Assembly (NCBI RefSeq): GCF_028069655.1
Contig: NZ_JAMCOS010000001.1
Span: 650,001-714,000 of the forward strand
Length of the DNA: 64,000 bases
Direction of reading: 5' to 3'
Source of the DNA: Acidovorax sp. NCPPB 4044
GTDB taxonomy: Bacteria > Pseudomonadota > Gammaproteobacteria > Burkholderiales > Burkholderiaceae_C
Positions 1-9,767 of the stretch are shown here, piece by piece (the stretch's first letter is position 1; each line of letters starts with the position of its first letter). The notes beneath the pieces were generated by a model. It did not search any database and was not told where the DNA came from. It was given only the letters and a program-made list of their open reading frames with translations. The translations under genes and the position numbers were made by a program.

Positions 1-258
1 AAAGTCGCTCCAGTGCCTGACACCGCACGCATGCCTCCACTGCAGTGCATTTTTTCGGACGGCCTGGCGACGGTGTCGGTTTTCTTTGAGCCCTACGATG
101 CTGCCCGGCATGCACAGCAGACCAAGCGCATGGACATGGGGGCCACACAGGCCCTTGCTTTGCGGACGGCCCATGGCGACACCTGGCTGACGGCTGTGGG
201 AGAGGTTCCGCAAGAAACCCTCAGATTGCTGGTGGACCAGATCGAGCCTGTTCGATAG
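1..258 (+). CDS. mucB: MucB/RseB sigma-E regulatory protein, C-terminal fragment
   Basis: The reading frame is open from the first base of the window, so this is the last 85 codons of a gene that begins upstream. The residues match the C-terminal domain of MucB/RseB, the periplasmic protein that binds the anti-sigma factor MucA/RseA and holds back its cleavage during envelope stress; the end of the protein reads ETLRLLVDQIEPVR. A GTG at position 13 lies in frame but is very unlikely to be the true start. The gene is followed after 122 bases by a DegP/MucD protease, which is the usual rpoE-mucA-mucB-mucD order. The family call rests on this short segment plus context. Nothing can be said about the N-terminal domain or signal peptide, which lie outside the window. 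Confidence 0.8.
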   Translation, partial: KVAPVPDTARMPPLQCIFSDGLATVSVFFEPYDAARHAQQTKRMDMGATQALALRTAHGDTWLTAVGEVPQETLRLLVDQIEPVR

Positions 259-380
259 AGGCCGCGCCATGGATGTCGCGCTCCCGCGTGGGTCGACAGA
301 ACACGGCCCTGTCCTTCATACCCCCGCTCCATTTTTTGTTCAGGATGTTCGATTTGCCCGAAGAGAAAGAAAGGCCTTTC

Positions 381-1865
381 ATGTTCACGATGCCGCATAA
401 ATCCTCTCCCTTCCAGATGCTCGTGCGCTCGCTGGCCGTTGCAGGCGCCGTCGCACTGGTTCCTGCGGGGGCATTGCATGCGCAGGCGGCTGCGCCGAGT
501 TCCCCTTCGCTGGTGCAGGGGCTGCCGGATTTCACGGACCTGGTCGACCAGGTCGGGCCGGCGGTGGTGAACATTCGTACGCTCGAAAAGGCCCCCGACC
601 GCTCCGGTGCCAACGGGATGGACGAGGAGATGCTGGAGTTCTTCAAGCGCTTCGGTCTGCCGATGCCGAATGCGCCGCGCCAGCAGCGTCCCCAGCGCCC
701 CGATGAGGAGCAGCCGAGGGGCGTCGGATCGGGTTTCATCCTCACGTCCGATGGCTACGTGATGACGAACGCCCACGTGGTCGAAGGCGCGCAGGAAGTG
801 CTGGTCACCTTGACCGACAAGCGCGAGTTCAAGGCGAAGATCGTGGGCTCGGACAAGCGCACCGACGTTGCCGTGGTGAAGATCGAGGCCACGGGCTTGC
901 CGGCGGTAAAGGTCGGCGACATGAACCGGCTGCGTGTCGGCGAATGGGTGATGGCCATCGGTTCGCCTTTCGGCCTGGAGAACACCGTGACCGCGGGCAT
1001 CGTGAGTGCCAAGCAGCGCGACACAGGAGACTACTTGCCATTCATCCAGACGGATGTGGCGATCAACCCTGGCAATTCCGGTGGGCCGCTGATCAACATG
1101 CGCGGCGAGGTGGTGGGCATCAACAGCCAGATCTATTCGCGCTCCGGCGGATTCATGGGGATTTCATTCGCCATTCCCATTGATGAAGCGATACGCGTCA
1201 GCGAGCAATTGCGTGCCACGGGGCGCGTGACCCGGGGACGCATCGGGGTGCAGATCGGCCAGGTCACGAAAGACGTGGCGGAATCCATCGGCCTCGGCAA
1301 GGCGCAGGGCGCTCTGGTGACGGGCGTGGAAGCGGGGTCTCCTGCCGAGAAGGCAGGCGTGGAGGCGGGGGACATCATCACCCGCTTCGACGGCAAGAGC
1401 ATCGACAAGATCTCGGATCTGCCCCGCATGGTGGGGAACACGAAGCCGGGCAACAAGAGTTCCGTGACCGTTTTCCGCAGGGGCGCTACGCGGGACCTGT
1501 CCATCACGGTGGCCGAGATCGAGCCCGACGACAAGCCGGTGGCGGCCGCGGGCGACCGTGGCACTCCCAAGCCCAAGGCCTCGCCTGCAGCACAGCAGTT
1601 GGGCCTCGCGGTGGCTGAGCTCACCGATGCCCAGAAGAAAGAGCTGAAGGTGAAGGGCGGCGTGCGCGTCAGTTCTGCAGCCGATGCGGCGGCCCGTGCC
1701 GGGCTGCGTGAGGGTGACGTGATCCTGGGCATTGCCAACACCGAAATCACCGGCCTGAAGGATTTCGAAGCCGTGCTTGCCAAAGCCGACAAGAACAAGC
1801 CGATCAACGTGCTCTTCCGCCGTGGCGAATGGGCGCAGTACGCGCTGATCCGCCCGGGCCGCTGA
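381..1865 (+). CDS. degP: DegP/MucD (HtrA) periplasmic serine protease
   Basis: Do-family endopeptidase of 494 residues that degrades or refolds misfolded envelope proteins. I chose the ATG at 381 because a purine-rich GAGAAAGAAAGG lies just upstream and a clear signal peptide follows, ending near AGALHAQA. An in-frame start at 273 would add 36 residues without export character. The catalytic triad is visible: His132 in NAHVVEG, Asp162 in RTDVAVV and Ser233 in GNSGGPL. Two PDZ domains follow, at about residues 265-360 and 400-490. The long Q/R/P-rich loop before the protease core (about residues 95-115) is typical of the family. It sits directly after mucB and is probably transcribed with the sigma-E operon. 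A strong inverted repeat closes the gene at 1883-1920. No truncation or missing catalytic residue was seen. Confidence 0.95.
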   Translation: MFTMPHKSSPFQMLVRSLAVAGAVALVPAGALHAQAAAPSSPSLVQGLPDFTDLVDQVGPAVVNIRTLEKAPDRSGANGMDEEMLEFFKRFGLPMPNAPRQQRPQRPDEEQPRGVGSGFILTSDGYVMTNAHVVEGAQEVLVTLTDKREFKAKIVGSDKRTDVAVVKIEATGLPAVKVGDMNRLRVGEWVMAIGSPFGLENTVTAGIVSAKQRDTGDYLPFIQTDVAINPGNSGGPLINMRGEVVGINSQIYSRSGGFMGISFAIPIDEAIRVSEQLRATGRVTRGRIGVQIGQVTKDVAESIGLGKAQGALVTGVEAGSPAEKAGVEAGDIITRFDGKSIDKISDLPRMVGNTKPGNKSSVTVFRRGATRDLSITVAEIEPDDKPVAAAGDRGTPKPKASPAAQQLGLAVAELTDAQKKELKVKGGVRVSSAADAAARAGLREGDVILGIANTEITGLKDFEAVLAKADKNKPINVLFRRGEWAQYALIRPGR

Positions 1866-1882
1866 AGCCTGGGTGCCGCGTC

Positions 1883-1920
1883 GCAAAAGCCCCATCCCTA
1901 GTAGGACATGGGGCTTTTGC
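1883..1920 (+). terminator. Intrinsic-type terminator after degP
   Basis: A 13-base perfect inverted repeat (GCAAAAGCCCCAT pairing with ATGGGGCTTTTGC) begins 17 bases after the degP stop codon. The arms carry an A-rich/T-rich outer part, so the hairpin ends in a short T run, as expected for the end of the mucB-degP transcript. Confidence 0.8.
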
Positions 1921-2078
1921 GTTGGAGCGCTCCCCTGGAGAGTCTTTCGAACCCTTGGCATGCCACAAAAAAAGTCTATCTATCCGTTTGGATAGAATGT
2001 GGGCCGTTTTCTGAGTTCTGGGAATATATGGGGGCCTCGCAACATCACGATATGGGATCGGGTGTTTTCATGCACAGG

Positions 2079-2145
2079 TGTTCCACAGATCACCCACAAG
2101 TTGTTCGCATGCAGATCAACAAGTTTGTGAATAAGTTGTGCATAA
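2079..2145. promoter_or_regulatory. DnaA-box cluster in the degP-lepA gap
   Basis: Two sites match the DnaA consensus TTATNCACA exactly on the minus strand: TGTGAATAA at 2126-2134 and TGTGCATAA at 2137-2145. Two further 7-of-9 matches lie on the plus strand, TGTTCCACA at 2079-2087 and TCACCCACA at 2090-2098. Four sites within 67 bases of gene-free DNA are unlikely by chance in a high-GC genome. They could titrate DnaA or regulate lepA or a small RNA. The surroundings (no dnaA, dnaN or rpmH) argue against this being oriC. The gap 1866-2336 otherwise holds the terminators and the candidate small RNA listed separately. Confidence 0.5.
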
Positions 2146-2215
2146 GTGGCCCGTTGCAGGGTGGCAACGCGCCATGGGTGCCATTTCCCGGACTTTCCCT
2201 GACGGCCTTTTTGCC

Positions 2216-2221
2216 TACAAT
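2216..2221 (+). promoter_or_regulatory. Possible -10 box of a small RNA upstream of lepA
   Basis: TACAAT is a 5-of-6 match to the sigma-70 -10 consensus. The best -35 at 17-base spacing (CTTTCC) is poor. It lies 41 bases before a strong intrinsic terminator with no open reading frame between them, which is why it is noted. Confidence 0.3.
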
Positions 2222-2227
2222 GAAGTT

Positions 2228-2292
2228 CCAACCATCGCAGTTGCCAAAGATTGTTGGTTCAGGGCGCGTCACCACTTGACGCGCCCTTTTTT
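2228..2292 (+). ncRNA. Candidate small RNA between degP and lepA
   Basis: If transcription begins about seven bases after the TACAAT box, a transcript of about 65 nucleotides would end exactly at the perfect terminator 2262-2292. Its 5' half can form a short CCAAC/GTTGG stem. No ribosome-binding site or reading frame is present. The terminator lies 45 bases before the lepA start, so it serves either an independent small RNA or a premature stop of a lepA leader transcript. I do not recognise a known RNA family; this rests on the promoter/terminator pairing only. Confidence 0.3.
2262..2292 (+). terminator. Perfect intrinsic terminator upstream of lepA
   Basis: GGGCGCGTC (2262-2270) pairs fully with GACGCGCCC (2278-2286), with a 7-base loop and six T residues immediately after. 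No protein gene ends here: degP already has its own terminator 340 bases earlier. It is therefore an orphan terminator or part of a lepA leader attenuator. Confidence 0.8.
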
Positions 2293-2336
2293 CTTGTGCG
2301 CGCCGTTCTAATTCAATTACTTGTCGCTTCTCGTTG

Positions 2337-4145
<1,809 letters not shown>

Positions 4146-4149
4146 TCCG

Positions 4150-5124
4150 ATGCAAGCCATGCAGTATCTGACCGCCGCCATCCTGGCGGCATTCGTGGGC
4201 TATGTGGGCGCGTGGTACGTGGGTGCCATCGAGGGCAATTTCGCGCTGCTGCTGTTCCTGGCCACGGTGGTGACCGGCGCCTACTGGCTGGCCGAGCGCT
4301 TCGTGTTCCTGCCGCGCCGCCGGCGGGCAGCCCAGGCCATCGAGGATGCCGCGGCCCAGCGCCGGCTGGAACTCGACCGCATGGGCATCGCCAAGGTGGA
4401 CGGGGACGTGCAGGAGTCGAAGGACCGGATCCTCATGCAGCCGTGGTGGCTCGACTGGACGGCCGGTTTGTTCCCCGTGATCGCCATCGTCTTCGTGCTG
4501 CGCTCGTTCCTGTTCGAGCCGTTCAAGATTCCCTCCGGCTCGATGATCCCGACGCTGCTCGTGGGCGACCTGATCCTCGTGAACAAATTCACCTACGGCA
4601 TCCGGCTGCCCGTGATCAACAAGAAGATCACGCAGGGCAATGCGCCGCAGCGCGGCGACGTGATGGTGTTCCGCTATCCGCCGCAGCCGAGCATGGACTA
4701 CATCAAGCGGGTGATCGGCGTGCCGGGCGACGAGATCGCCTACCTCAACAAGCGGCTCACGGTGAATGGCAAGCCGGTGGAAACCACGGCGCTGCCCGAT
4801 TTCCTCGACGAGGACACCATGCGCTACTTCAAGCAGTTCGACGAGCAACTGGGCGAGAAGCGCCACCGCATGATCAACAACCCCGACGTGCCAGCCTTCA
4901 TCCAGGGCGCGAGCGACTACGCATTCCGCGAAAACTGCCGCTACAGCGTGGAAGGCGTGGTCTGCAAGGTGCCCGAGGGCCACTATTTCATGATGGGCGA
5001 CAACCGCGATAATTCGCTCGATTCACGCTACTGGGGCTTCGTGCCCGACGCCAACATCGTCGGCAAGGCCTTCTTCGTGTGGATGAACTTCGGCAACCTG
5101 AAACGCATCGGGCCGTTCCAGTAA
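4150..5124 (+). CDS. lepB: Signal peptidase I (leader peptidase)
   Basis: Inner-membrane serine protease of 324 residues that cuts signal peptides from exported pre-proteins. Two hydrophobic segments near the N-terminus (about residues 5-40) and another around residues 100-120 anchor it. The catalytic Ser131 lies in PSGSMIPTL and the general base Lys186 in DYIKRVIGVPGD, giving the Ser-Lys dyad of family S26. The conserved GDNRDNSLDSRYWG block is present near the C-terminus. It begins four bases after lepA, and GGAGG within the lepA 3' end can serve as its ribosome-binding site. The operon continues into a DUF4845 gene, rnc and era, as in most Burkholderiales. Confidence 0.96.
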   Translation: MQAMQYLTAAILAAFVGYVGAWYVGAIEGNFALLLFLATVVTGAYWLAERFVFLPRRRRAAQAIEDAAAQRRLELDRMGIAKVDGDVQESKDRILMQPWWLDWTAGLFPVIAIVFVLRSFLFEPFKIPSGSMIPTLLVGDLILVNKFTYGIRLPVINKKITQGNAPQRGDVMVFRYPPQPSMDYIKRVIGVPGDEIAYLNKRLTVNGKPVETTALPDFLDEDTMRYFKQFDEQLGEKRHRMINNPDVPAFIQGASDYAFRENCRYSVEGVVCKVPEGHYFMMGDNRDNSLDSRYWGFVPDANIVGKAFFVWMNFGNLKRIGPFQ

Positions 5125-5220
5125 ACCGGCCGCGCGGCGGCATGCGAGGGCGTGCCGCCGTGTGCGAATCGGGTCGCGGCAATACATACGGCGATCGAAC
5201 AAAGAAAGAGGGTCTTGGCC

Positions 5221-5610
5221 ATGGGTCTGCACCAAAACAACCAGCAACGCCCGGCGCCGTCCGTCCGGCGCTCCCGCCAGCGCGGCCTGTCCTTCATCGG
5301 GCTGGTGTTCCTCGCGGTGTTCGCGGTCGCGGTGTTCGCCATCGGCGGGCAGTCGGTACCGATCTTCCTGGAGTACCAGGCGATCCGCAAGGCGGTCGAC
5401 AAGGCGGCGCGCGAGGCCAGCACCGTGGCGGACGTGCGGGCGGTGTTCGACCGGGCCGCCTCGATCGACAACATCAGCTCGATCAAGGGCTCCGATCTCG
5501 AAGTGACCAAGCGCAACGAGAAGATCGTCGTGTCGTTCAGCTACTCGCGCGAGATCGCGCTCGCCGGCCCCGCGTTCCTGGTGTATCGCTTCCGCGACCA
5601 GTCCAACTGA
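5221..5610 (+). CDS. DUF4845 single-span membrane protein
   Basis: Small protein of 129 residues with a basic N-terminus (about residues 1-22), one transmembrane segment (about residues 23-45, [19 protein letters not shown]) and a C-terminal extracytoplasmic domain. Sequence and position between lepB and rnc match the DUF4845 family, whose function is unknown. I chose the ATG at 5221 because AAAGAGGG precedes it; an in-frame start at 5152 would lie in what looks like leader sequence. Co-transcription with lepA-lepB and rnc is likely. The pilin-like N-terminus (a glycine before a long hydrophobic helix) is common in this family but I see no evidence of processing. Confidence 0.8.
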   Translation: MGLHQNNQQRPAPSVRRSRQRGLSFIGLVFLAVFAVAVFAIGGQSVPIFLEYQAIRKAVDKAAREASTVADVRAVFDRAASIDNISSIKGSDLEVTKRNEKIVVSFSYSREIALAGPAFLVYRFRDQSN

Positions 5611-5632
5611 TTTTCCACCCACGCTCCTTTTC

Positions 5633-6325
5633 TTGTCCTCGGTGCAACCCAGTCTCTCCGCCTTGCAGGACCGCCTGCAGCATGCCTTCTCCGATCCATC
5701 GCTGCTGCAGCGCGCCATCACGCACCGCAGCTTTTCGGCCGACCACAACGAGCGGCTGGAGTTTCTCGGCGATTCGGTCCTGAACCTGGCTGTCTCCAGC
5801 CTGCTCTACCGCCGCCTGAGCGACCTGCCCGAAGGCGACCTGTCCCGCGTGCGCGCCAACCTCGTGCGGCAGGAAACCCTGCACGGGCTGTCGCTGGGCC
5901 TGCAGCTGCCGCAGGTGCTGCGGCTCGGCGAGGGCGAAACCAAATCGGGCGGCAAGCTGCGGCCCTCGATCCTGGCCGATGCGCTGGAGGCCCTGATCGG
6001 CGCCGTGTACCTGGATGCGGGCTATGGGCCTGCCGAAGCCCTGGTGCACCGGCTCTACCGGAGCGTGGAGATCAACCCCCAGATGCAGGCGGCCGAGAAG
6101 GACCCCAAGACCGCATTGCAGGAGTGGCTGCAGGGCCGCAAAATGAAACTGCCGCAGTACCGCGTGGTCGCCACCGTGGGCGCTGCCCACCGGCAGACCT
6201 TCGACGTGGAGTGCGACATCCCCGAACTGGGCCTGACCGAGCGCGGCATCGGCGGATCGCGGAGGGCGGGCGAGCAGGCCGCCGCCGCCGCCATGCTGGC
6301 CACCCTGAAAGCGAAACACCCATGA
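5633..6325 (+). CDS. rnc: Ribonuclease III
   Basis: Double-strand-specific endoribonuclease of 230 residues that processes rRNA precursors and structured mRNAs. The catalytic signature [12 protein letters not shown] lies near residue 40, followed by the second acidic cluster [17 protein letters not shown] double-stranded RNA-binding domain (about residues 155-228) follows, with the terminal [16 protein letters not shown] helix. No ATG is available: the start must be TTG 5633 or GTG 5642, in frame three codons apart. I give the longer form, and weak initiation may keep the level low. The stop codon overlaps the era start (ATGA), so rnc and era are translationally coupled, as is usual. Confidence 0.93.
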   Translation: MSSVQPSLSALQDRLQHAFSDPSLLQRAITHRSFSADHNERLEFLGDSVLNLAVSSLLYRRLSDLPEGDLSRVRANLVRQETLHGLSLGLQLPQVLRLGEGETKSGGKLRPSILADALEALIGAVYLDAGYGPAEALVHRLYRSVEINPQMQAAEKDPKTALQEWLQGRKMKLPQYRVVATVGAAHRQTFDVECDIPELGLTERGIGGSRRAGEQAAAAAMLATLKAKHP

Positions 6326-7362
6326 ACTCCCCCGTTCCTCCCCCATCCCCCGGCGCAGGCCAGGACGACCTGGAGGCCATGCTGGCCGCCGCCCGCCCGG
6401 GCAGCGCGCTGCCCGCCACCCCGGCGCAGCCGCAGGGCGCAGAGGAAGCCGCGGCGACCCCCGCAGGCCCGCAGCGCTGCGGCCTCATCGCCATCGTGGG
6501 CAAGCCGAACGTGGGCAAGTCCACGCTGATGAACGCGCTGGTGGGGCAGAAGATCAGCATCACCTCGCGCAAGGCGCAGACCACGCGCCACCGCATCACC
6601 GGCATCCGCACGCGCGGGAACGCGCAGTTCGTGTTCGTCGATACGCCGGGTTTCCAGACCAAGCACAGCACGGCGCTCAACAAGTCGCTCAACAAGACGG
6701 TGATGGGTGCGATCGGCGACGTGGACCTGATCCTGTTCGTGGTGGAGGCCGGCAATTTCACGCTGGCCGATGCCAAGGTGCTGTCGCTCTTCAAGCCCGG
6801 CATTCCCACGCTGCTCGTGGCCAACAAGCTCGACATGGTGCACCGCCGCGCCGAGATCGCGCCCTGGCTCAAGGGCATGCAGGAGCGCCACCCGTTCGCC
6901 GAATTCGTGCCCATGTCGGCCAAGAACAAGGGCGACATCGAACGGCTCTACGGCATTTGCGAGAAATACCTGCCCGAGCAGGCCTGGTGGTATGCCGAGG
7001 ACGAGCTGACCGACCGCAGCGAGAAATTCCTCGCCAGCGAAACCGTGCGCGAGAAGCTGTTCCGCTTCACCGGCGATGAGCTGCCCTACACCTCCACGGT
7101 GGTGATCGACAAGTTCGAGGAAGAGGCCAGCAAGACGCACAAGCGCTTCGTGCGCGTGGCCGCCACCATCGTGGTCGAGCGCGATGGCCACAAGGCCATG
7201 GTGATCGGCGACAAGGGCGATCGCCTGAAGCGCATCAGCACCGATGCGCGCATGGAGCTGGAGCGGCTGCTGGACGCCAAGGTGTTCCTGGAAGTCTGGG
7301 TGAAGGTGCGCTCCGGCTGGGCCGACGACGAGGCCCGGGTGCGTTCCTTCGGGTATGAGTGA
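6322..7362 (+). CDS. era: GTPase Era, 16S rRNA-binding
   Basis: Era binds the 3' end of 16S rRNA and assists 30S subunit maturation. The protein has 346 residues, longer than the ~300 of E. coli Era because of an Ala/Pro-rich extension of about 50 residues before the G domain. G1 is GKPNVGKST (residues 60-68), G3 is DTPGF, G4 is NKLD and the SAK motif of G5 follows. The KH domain occupies the last ~100 residues and contains [13 protein letters not shown]. The ATG overlaps the rnc stop. The gene ends the lepA-era run; a dispersed repeat follows before recO. The N-terminal extension is a feature of this lineage as far as I recall, with no known role. Confidence 0.96.
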   Translation: MNSPVPPPSPGAGQDDLEAMLAAARPGSALPATPAQPQGAEEAAATPAGPQRCGLIAIVGKPNVGKSTLMNALVGQKISITSRKAQTTRHRITGIRTRGNAQFVFVDTPGFQTKHSTALNKSLNKTVMGAIGDVDLILFVVEAGNFTLADAKVLSLFKPGIPTLLVANKLDMVHRRAEIAPWLKGMQERHPFAEFVPMSAKNKGDIERLYGICEKYLPEQAWWYAEDELTDRSEKFLASETVREKLFRFTGDELPYTSTVVIDKFEEEASKTHKRFVRVAATIVVERDGHKAMVIGDKGDRLKRISTDARMELERLLDAKVFLEVWVKVRSGWADDEARVRSFGYE

Positions 7363-7367
7363 GGAAC

Positions 7368-7475
7368 ACCCCCCTGAGGCGCTTTGCGCCTTCCCCCCTC
7401 TCCTGCGGGAGGGGGGACGACGCCGGCGGCCGGGCGAAGCCCGTTCCGTGGCGTCAGCTGGCTTGGCCTGCTCCG
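7368..7475 (+). repeat. Dispersed ~110-bp intergenic repeat, copy A
   Basis: A GC-rich segment beginning CCCCCCTGAGGCGCTTTGCG and containing two nested palindromes, then GGGGGGACGACGCC and GTTCCGTGGCGTC. A clearly related copy lies in inverted orientation at 24770-24881 between accD and trpA. It fills most of the 253-base gap between era and recO. The palindromic part could also act as a terminator for era. Confidence 0.7.
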
Positions 7476-7615
7476 CGGCCCTTTGAATGATGAGGGCCAT
7501 GCCGGTTTCAGGCGCCGTAGATCACGCGGAAGTGCGTCGTTCTCCGGCCCGTTCTGCGACCCGATTCACGCGCTGGCCCGGAAGGTGCGCCGTGCCATCG
7601 CGCGGCTAGCACGCC

Positions 7616-8398
7616 ATGGCCGCACGCCGCATCTCCGAAGAGCCTGCCTATGTGCTCCACCGCTACGACTGGAGCGAGTCCAGCCTGATCCTGGACGTGT
7701 TCACGCGGCACCATGGGCGGGTGGCGCTGGTGGCCAAGGGGGCGAAGAAGCCGACCTCCAATTTCCGGCCCGTGCTGCTGCCGCTGCAGCCGCTGCGCAT
7801 CGGCTATACGGTGGGCGGGGAGGGGCATGGCGAGGTGCATGCGCTCAAGGGGGCAGAGTGGGTGGGCGGGCATGTCATGCCCACGGGCGATGCGCTGCTG
7901 TCGGGCCTGTACCTCAATGAATTGCTGATGCGGCTGCTCGCGCGCGAGGATACGCATGCGCCGCTCTTCGATGCCTATGCCGGCGTGGTGCGGGTGCTGG
8001 CGAGCGAGCATGGCGAGGCGCTGGAGCCCGTGCTGCGCAGCTTCGAGCTGCTGCTGCTGCGTGAGATCGGCCTGCTGCCGGCGCTGGATGCCGAGACCGC
8101 CACGCTCGCACCGCTCGCATCCCGGTCGCGCTATGCGCTGGTGCCGGAAGCGGGGCTGCGCGCCGCGGTGCCCGCCGACCGCAGCACGCTGGGCGGCGCG
8201 CAGTGGCGGCTGCTCGAACGCGCACTGGGCGAGGCCCAGCCCTACACGGCCACGCTGCGCGCCATCGTGACGGGCGTCGCAGGCGGCACATCGCTGGCCG
8301 CCGAGCTCAAGCCCCAGCTCCGCACGCTGCTGCAATACCATTGCGGCAGCCCCCTGCTGCGCACGCGGCAACTCATGATCGATCTCCAATCCCTATGA
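7616..8398 (+). CDS. recO: DNA repair protein RecO
   Basis: Recombination mediator of 260 residues that, with RecR, loads RecA on SSB-coated single-stranded DNA in the RecF pathway. The N-terminal OB-fold is recognisable in [19 protein letters not shown] and [11 protein letters not shown]; an all-helical C-terminal domain follows. The four-cysteine zinc site found in some RecO proteins is absent, as in many proteobacterial members. The start at 7616 gives the standard N-terminus. Its stop overlaps the pdxJ ATG (ATGA), so the two are coupled. The order era-recO-pdxJ-acpS is conserved in beta- and gammaproteobacteria and supports the assignment. Confidence 0.93.
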   Translation: MAARRISEEPAYVLHRYDWSESSLILDVFTRHHGRVALVAKGAKKPTSNFRPVLLPLQPLRIGYTVGGEGHGEVHALKGAEWVGGHVMPTGDALLSGLYLNELLMRLLAREDTHAPLFDAYAGVVRVLASEHGEALEPVLRSFELLLLREIGLLPALDAETATLAPLASRSRYALVPEAGLRAAVPADRSTLGGAQWRLLERALGEAQPYTATLRAIVTGVAGGTSLAAELKPQLRTLLQYHCGSPLLRTRQLMIDLQSL

Positions 8399-9165
8399 CG
8401 CAGCAGCATTCCCCCCGCACCGCGCTGTCGGTGAACGTGAACAAGGTCGCCCTCGTGCGCAACACGCGCCACCTGGGCATCCCGAGCGTCGAGCGCGCGG
8501 CGCTGCTGTGCCTGGAGGCGGGTGCGCAGGGCATCACCATCCACCCGCGTCCCGACGGCCGGCACATCCGCGCGGACGACGTGCACACCCTGGCCGCGCT
8601 GATGCGCCAGTGGCCGGACCGCGAGTTCAACATCGAGGGCAACCCCTCGCAGAACCTCATGGATTTCATCCGCGAGGTGCGGCCGCACCAGGCCACCTTC
8701 GTGCCCGACAGCGAAGACCAGTTCACCAGCGACCATGGTTGGAGCTTTCCGCAGGATGCCGACCGGCTGCGGCCGCTCGTGGAGGCATGCCGGGGCCTGG
8801 GCGTGCGCGTGAGCCTCTTCATGGACCCGGTGCCCGCACAGATGGCCGCCGCCCGCGCGGTGGGCGCGGACCGGGTGGAGCTCTACACCGAGCCCTATGC
8901 CGCCGCCTGGGGCACGCCGGAGCAGGGTGCGCAGCTCGCGCGCTACGCCGAGGCCGCCCGCGCGGCGCTGGAGGCCGGCCTGGGCGTGAACGCCGGGCAC
9001 GACCTGAGCCGCGACAACCTGGCCGCCTTCGTGGCGCAGGTGCCGGGCGTGCTGGAGGTCTCCATCGGCCATGCGCTGATCGCCGATGCGCTGGAGCTGG
9101 GCTACGCCGCCACGGTGCGCGCCTACCAGCGCTGCATCGACGAGGGCATGGCAGCCCGCGCTTGA
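8395..9165 (+). CDS. pdxJ: Pyridoxine 5'-phosphate synthase
   Basis: PdxJ condenses 1-deoxyxylulose 5-phosphate with 3-amino-2-oxopropyl phosphate to form pyridoxine phosphate, the last step of the DXP-dependent vitamin B6 pathway. The 256-residue TIM barrel starts with [14 protein letters not shown] and has the signature [13 protein letters not shown], the FNIEGNPS strand and the C-terminal [12 protein letters not shown] phosphate-binding loop. The ATG at 8395 overlaps the recO stop by four bases. An in-frame upstream extension (to 8203) is the shadow of recO. A 46-bp interspersed palindromic repeat follows, then acpS, which is the usual neighbour. Confidence 0.96.
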   Translation: MTQQHSPRTALSVNVNKVALVRNTRHLGIPSVERAALLCLEAGAQGITIHPRPDGRHIRADDVHTLAALMRQWPDREFNIEGNPSQNLMDFIREVRPHQATFVPDSEDQFTSDHGWSFPQDADRLRPLVEACRGLGVRVSLFMDPVPAQMAAARAVGADRVELYTEPYAAAWGTPEQGAQLARYAEAARAALEAGLGVNAGHDLSRDNLAAFVAQVPGVLEVSIGHALIADALELGYAATVRAYQRCIDEGMAARA

Positions 9166-9176
9166 ATGGCCTGGCG

Positions 9177-9222
9177 ATTGCTATGAAAAGCATAGCTAAC
9201 AATCCAATGGATCCGGCGGCAT
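9177..9222 (-). repeat. 46-bp interspersed palindromic element, copy 1
   Basis: On the minus strand it reads ATGCCGCCGGATCCATTGGA followed by a hairpin made of a TAGCTATG arm, a short A/T loop and CATAGCAAT. It lies between pdxJ and acpS and is one of five copies in the window (others at 9689, 23788, 45268, 57537), and the only one in this orientation. Confidence 0.85.
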
Positions 9223-9259
9223 GGAGGCTCCGGGGCCCGCCGGCCGGCAAGGAGTGCGC

Positions 9260-9673
9260 ATGATCTATGGCATCGGCACCGACATCTGCGACGTGCGCCG
9301 CATCCGCGCGAGCCTGGAGCGCCACGGCGACCGCTTCGCCGAGAAAGTGCTGGCCGCCGGCGAACTGGCCACCTGGCGCGAGCGCAGCGCGCGCTGGCCC
9401 GAGCGCGGCGTGCGCTACCTGGCCACCCGGTTCTCCGCCAAGGAGGCGTTCAGCAAGGCCATCGGCATGGGCATGCGCATGCCCATGACGTGGCGCGACT
9501 GCGAAGTGGCCAAGCTGCCGAGCGGCCAGCCCGTCATCGTGCTGCATGGCGGGCTCAAGGCGTGGTTCGAGGCGCGCGGGCTGCGCTGCCACCTCAGCGT
9601 GACCGACGAGAGCGATTACGCGGCGAGCTTCTGCGTCGTGGAGCGCGATGGCCCCGGCCGCGATCCGGAATAA
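9260..9673 (+). CDS. acpS: Holo-[acyl-carrier-protein] synthase
   Basis: Phosphopantetheinyl transferase of 137 residues that moves 4'-phosphopantetheine from CoA to the serine of acyl carrier protein, activating fatty-acid synthesis. The N-terminal [14 protein letters not shown] motif carries the magnesium-binding aspartate, and [13 protein letters not shown] carries the second conserved Glu/Lys set. The start at 9260 is set by AAGGAG at 9249-9254 and the conserved MIYGIGTD beginning. The C-terminus has a short polar tail. Palindromic repeats lie on both sides (9177 and 9689), so acpS is isolated from its neighbours by potential hairpins, although co-transcription with pdxJ remains likely. 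Confidence 0.95.
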   Translation: MIYGIGTDICDVRRIRASLERHGDRFAEKVLAAGELATWRERSARWPERGVRYLATRFSAKEAFSKAIGMGMRMPMTWRDCEVAKLPSGQPVIVLHGGLKAWFEARGLRCHLSVTDESDYAASFCVVERDGPGRDPE

Positions 9674-9688
9674 AGAGAAAAGGCCTCC

Positions 9689-9734
9689 ATGCCGCCGTAT
9701 TCATTGAATAGTTTGCTATATATTTAATAGCAAT
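9689..9734 (+). repeat. 46-bp interspersed palindromic element, copy 2
   Basis: Begins ATGCCGCCGTATTCATTGAA and ends with a TTGCTATA/TATTTA/ATAGCAAT hairpin. It sits between acpS and nagZ, only 467 bases from copy 1, in the opposite orientation. Confidence 0.85.
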
Positions 9735-9767
9735 CTGCGCCCATTCCAACAAACGATCCCCCGTGCC

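Noticed and set aside
2079..2145. DnaA-box cluster as the chromosomal origin
   Set aside because: No dnaA, dnaN, rpmH or parAB neighbours and no AT-rich unwinding element was seen; a regulatory or titration role is more cautious.
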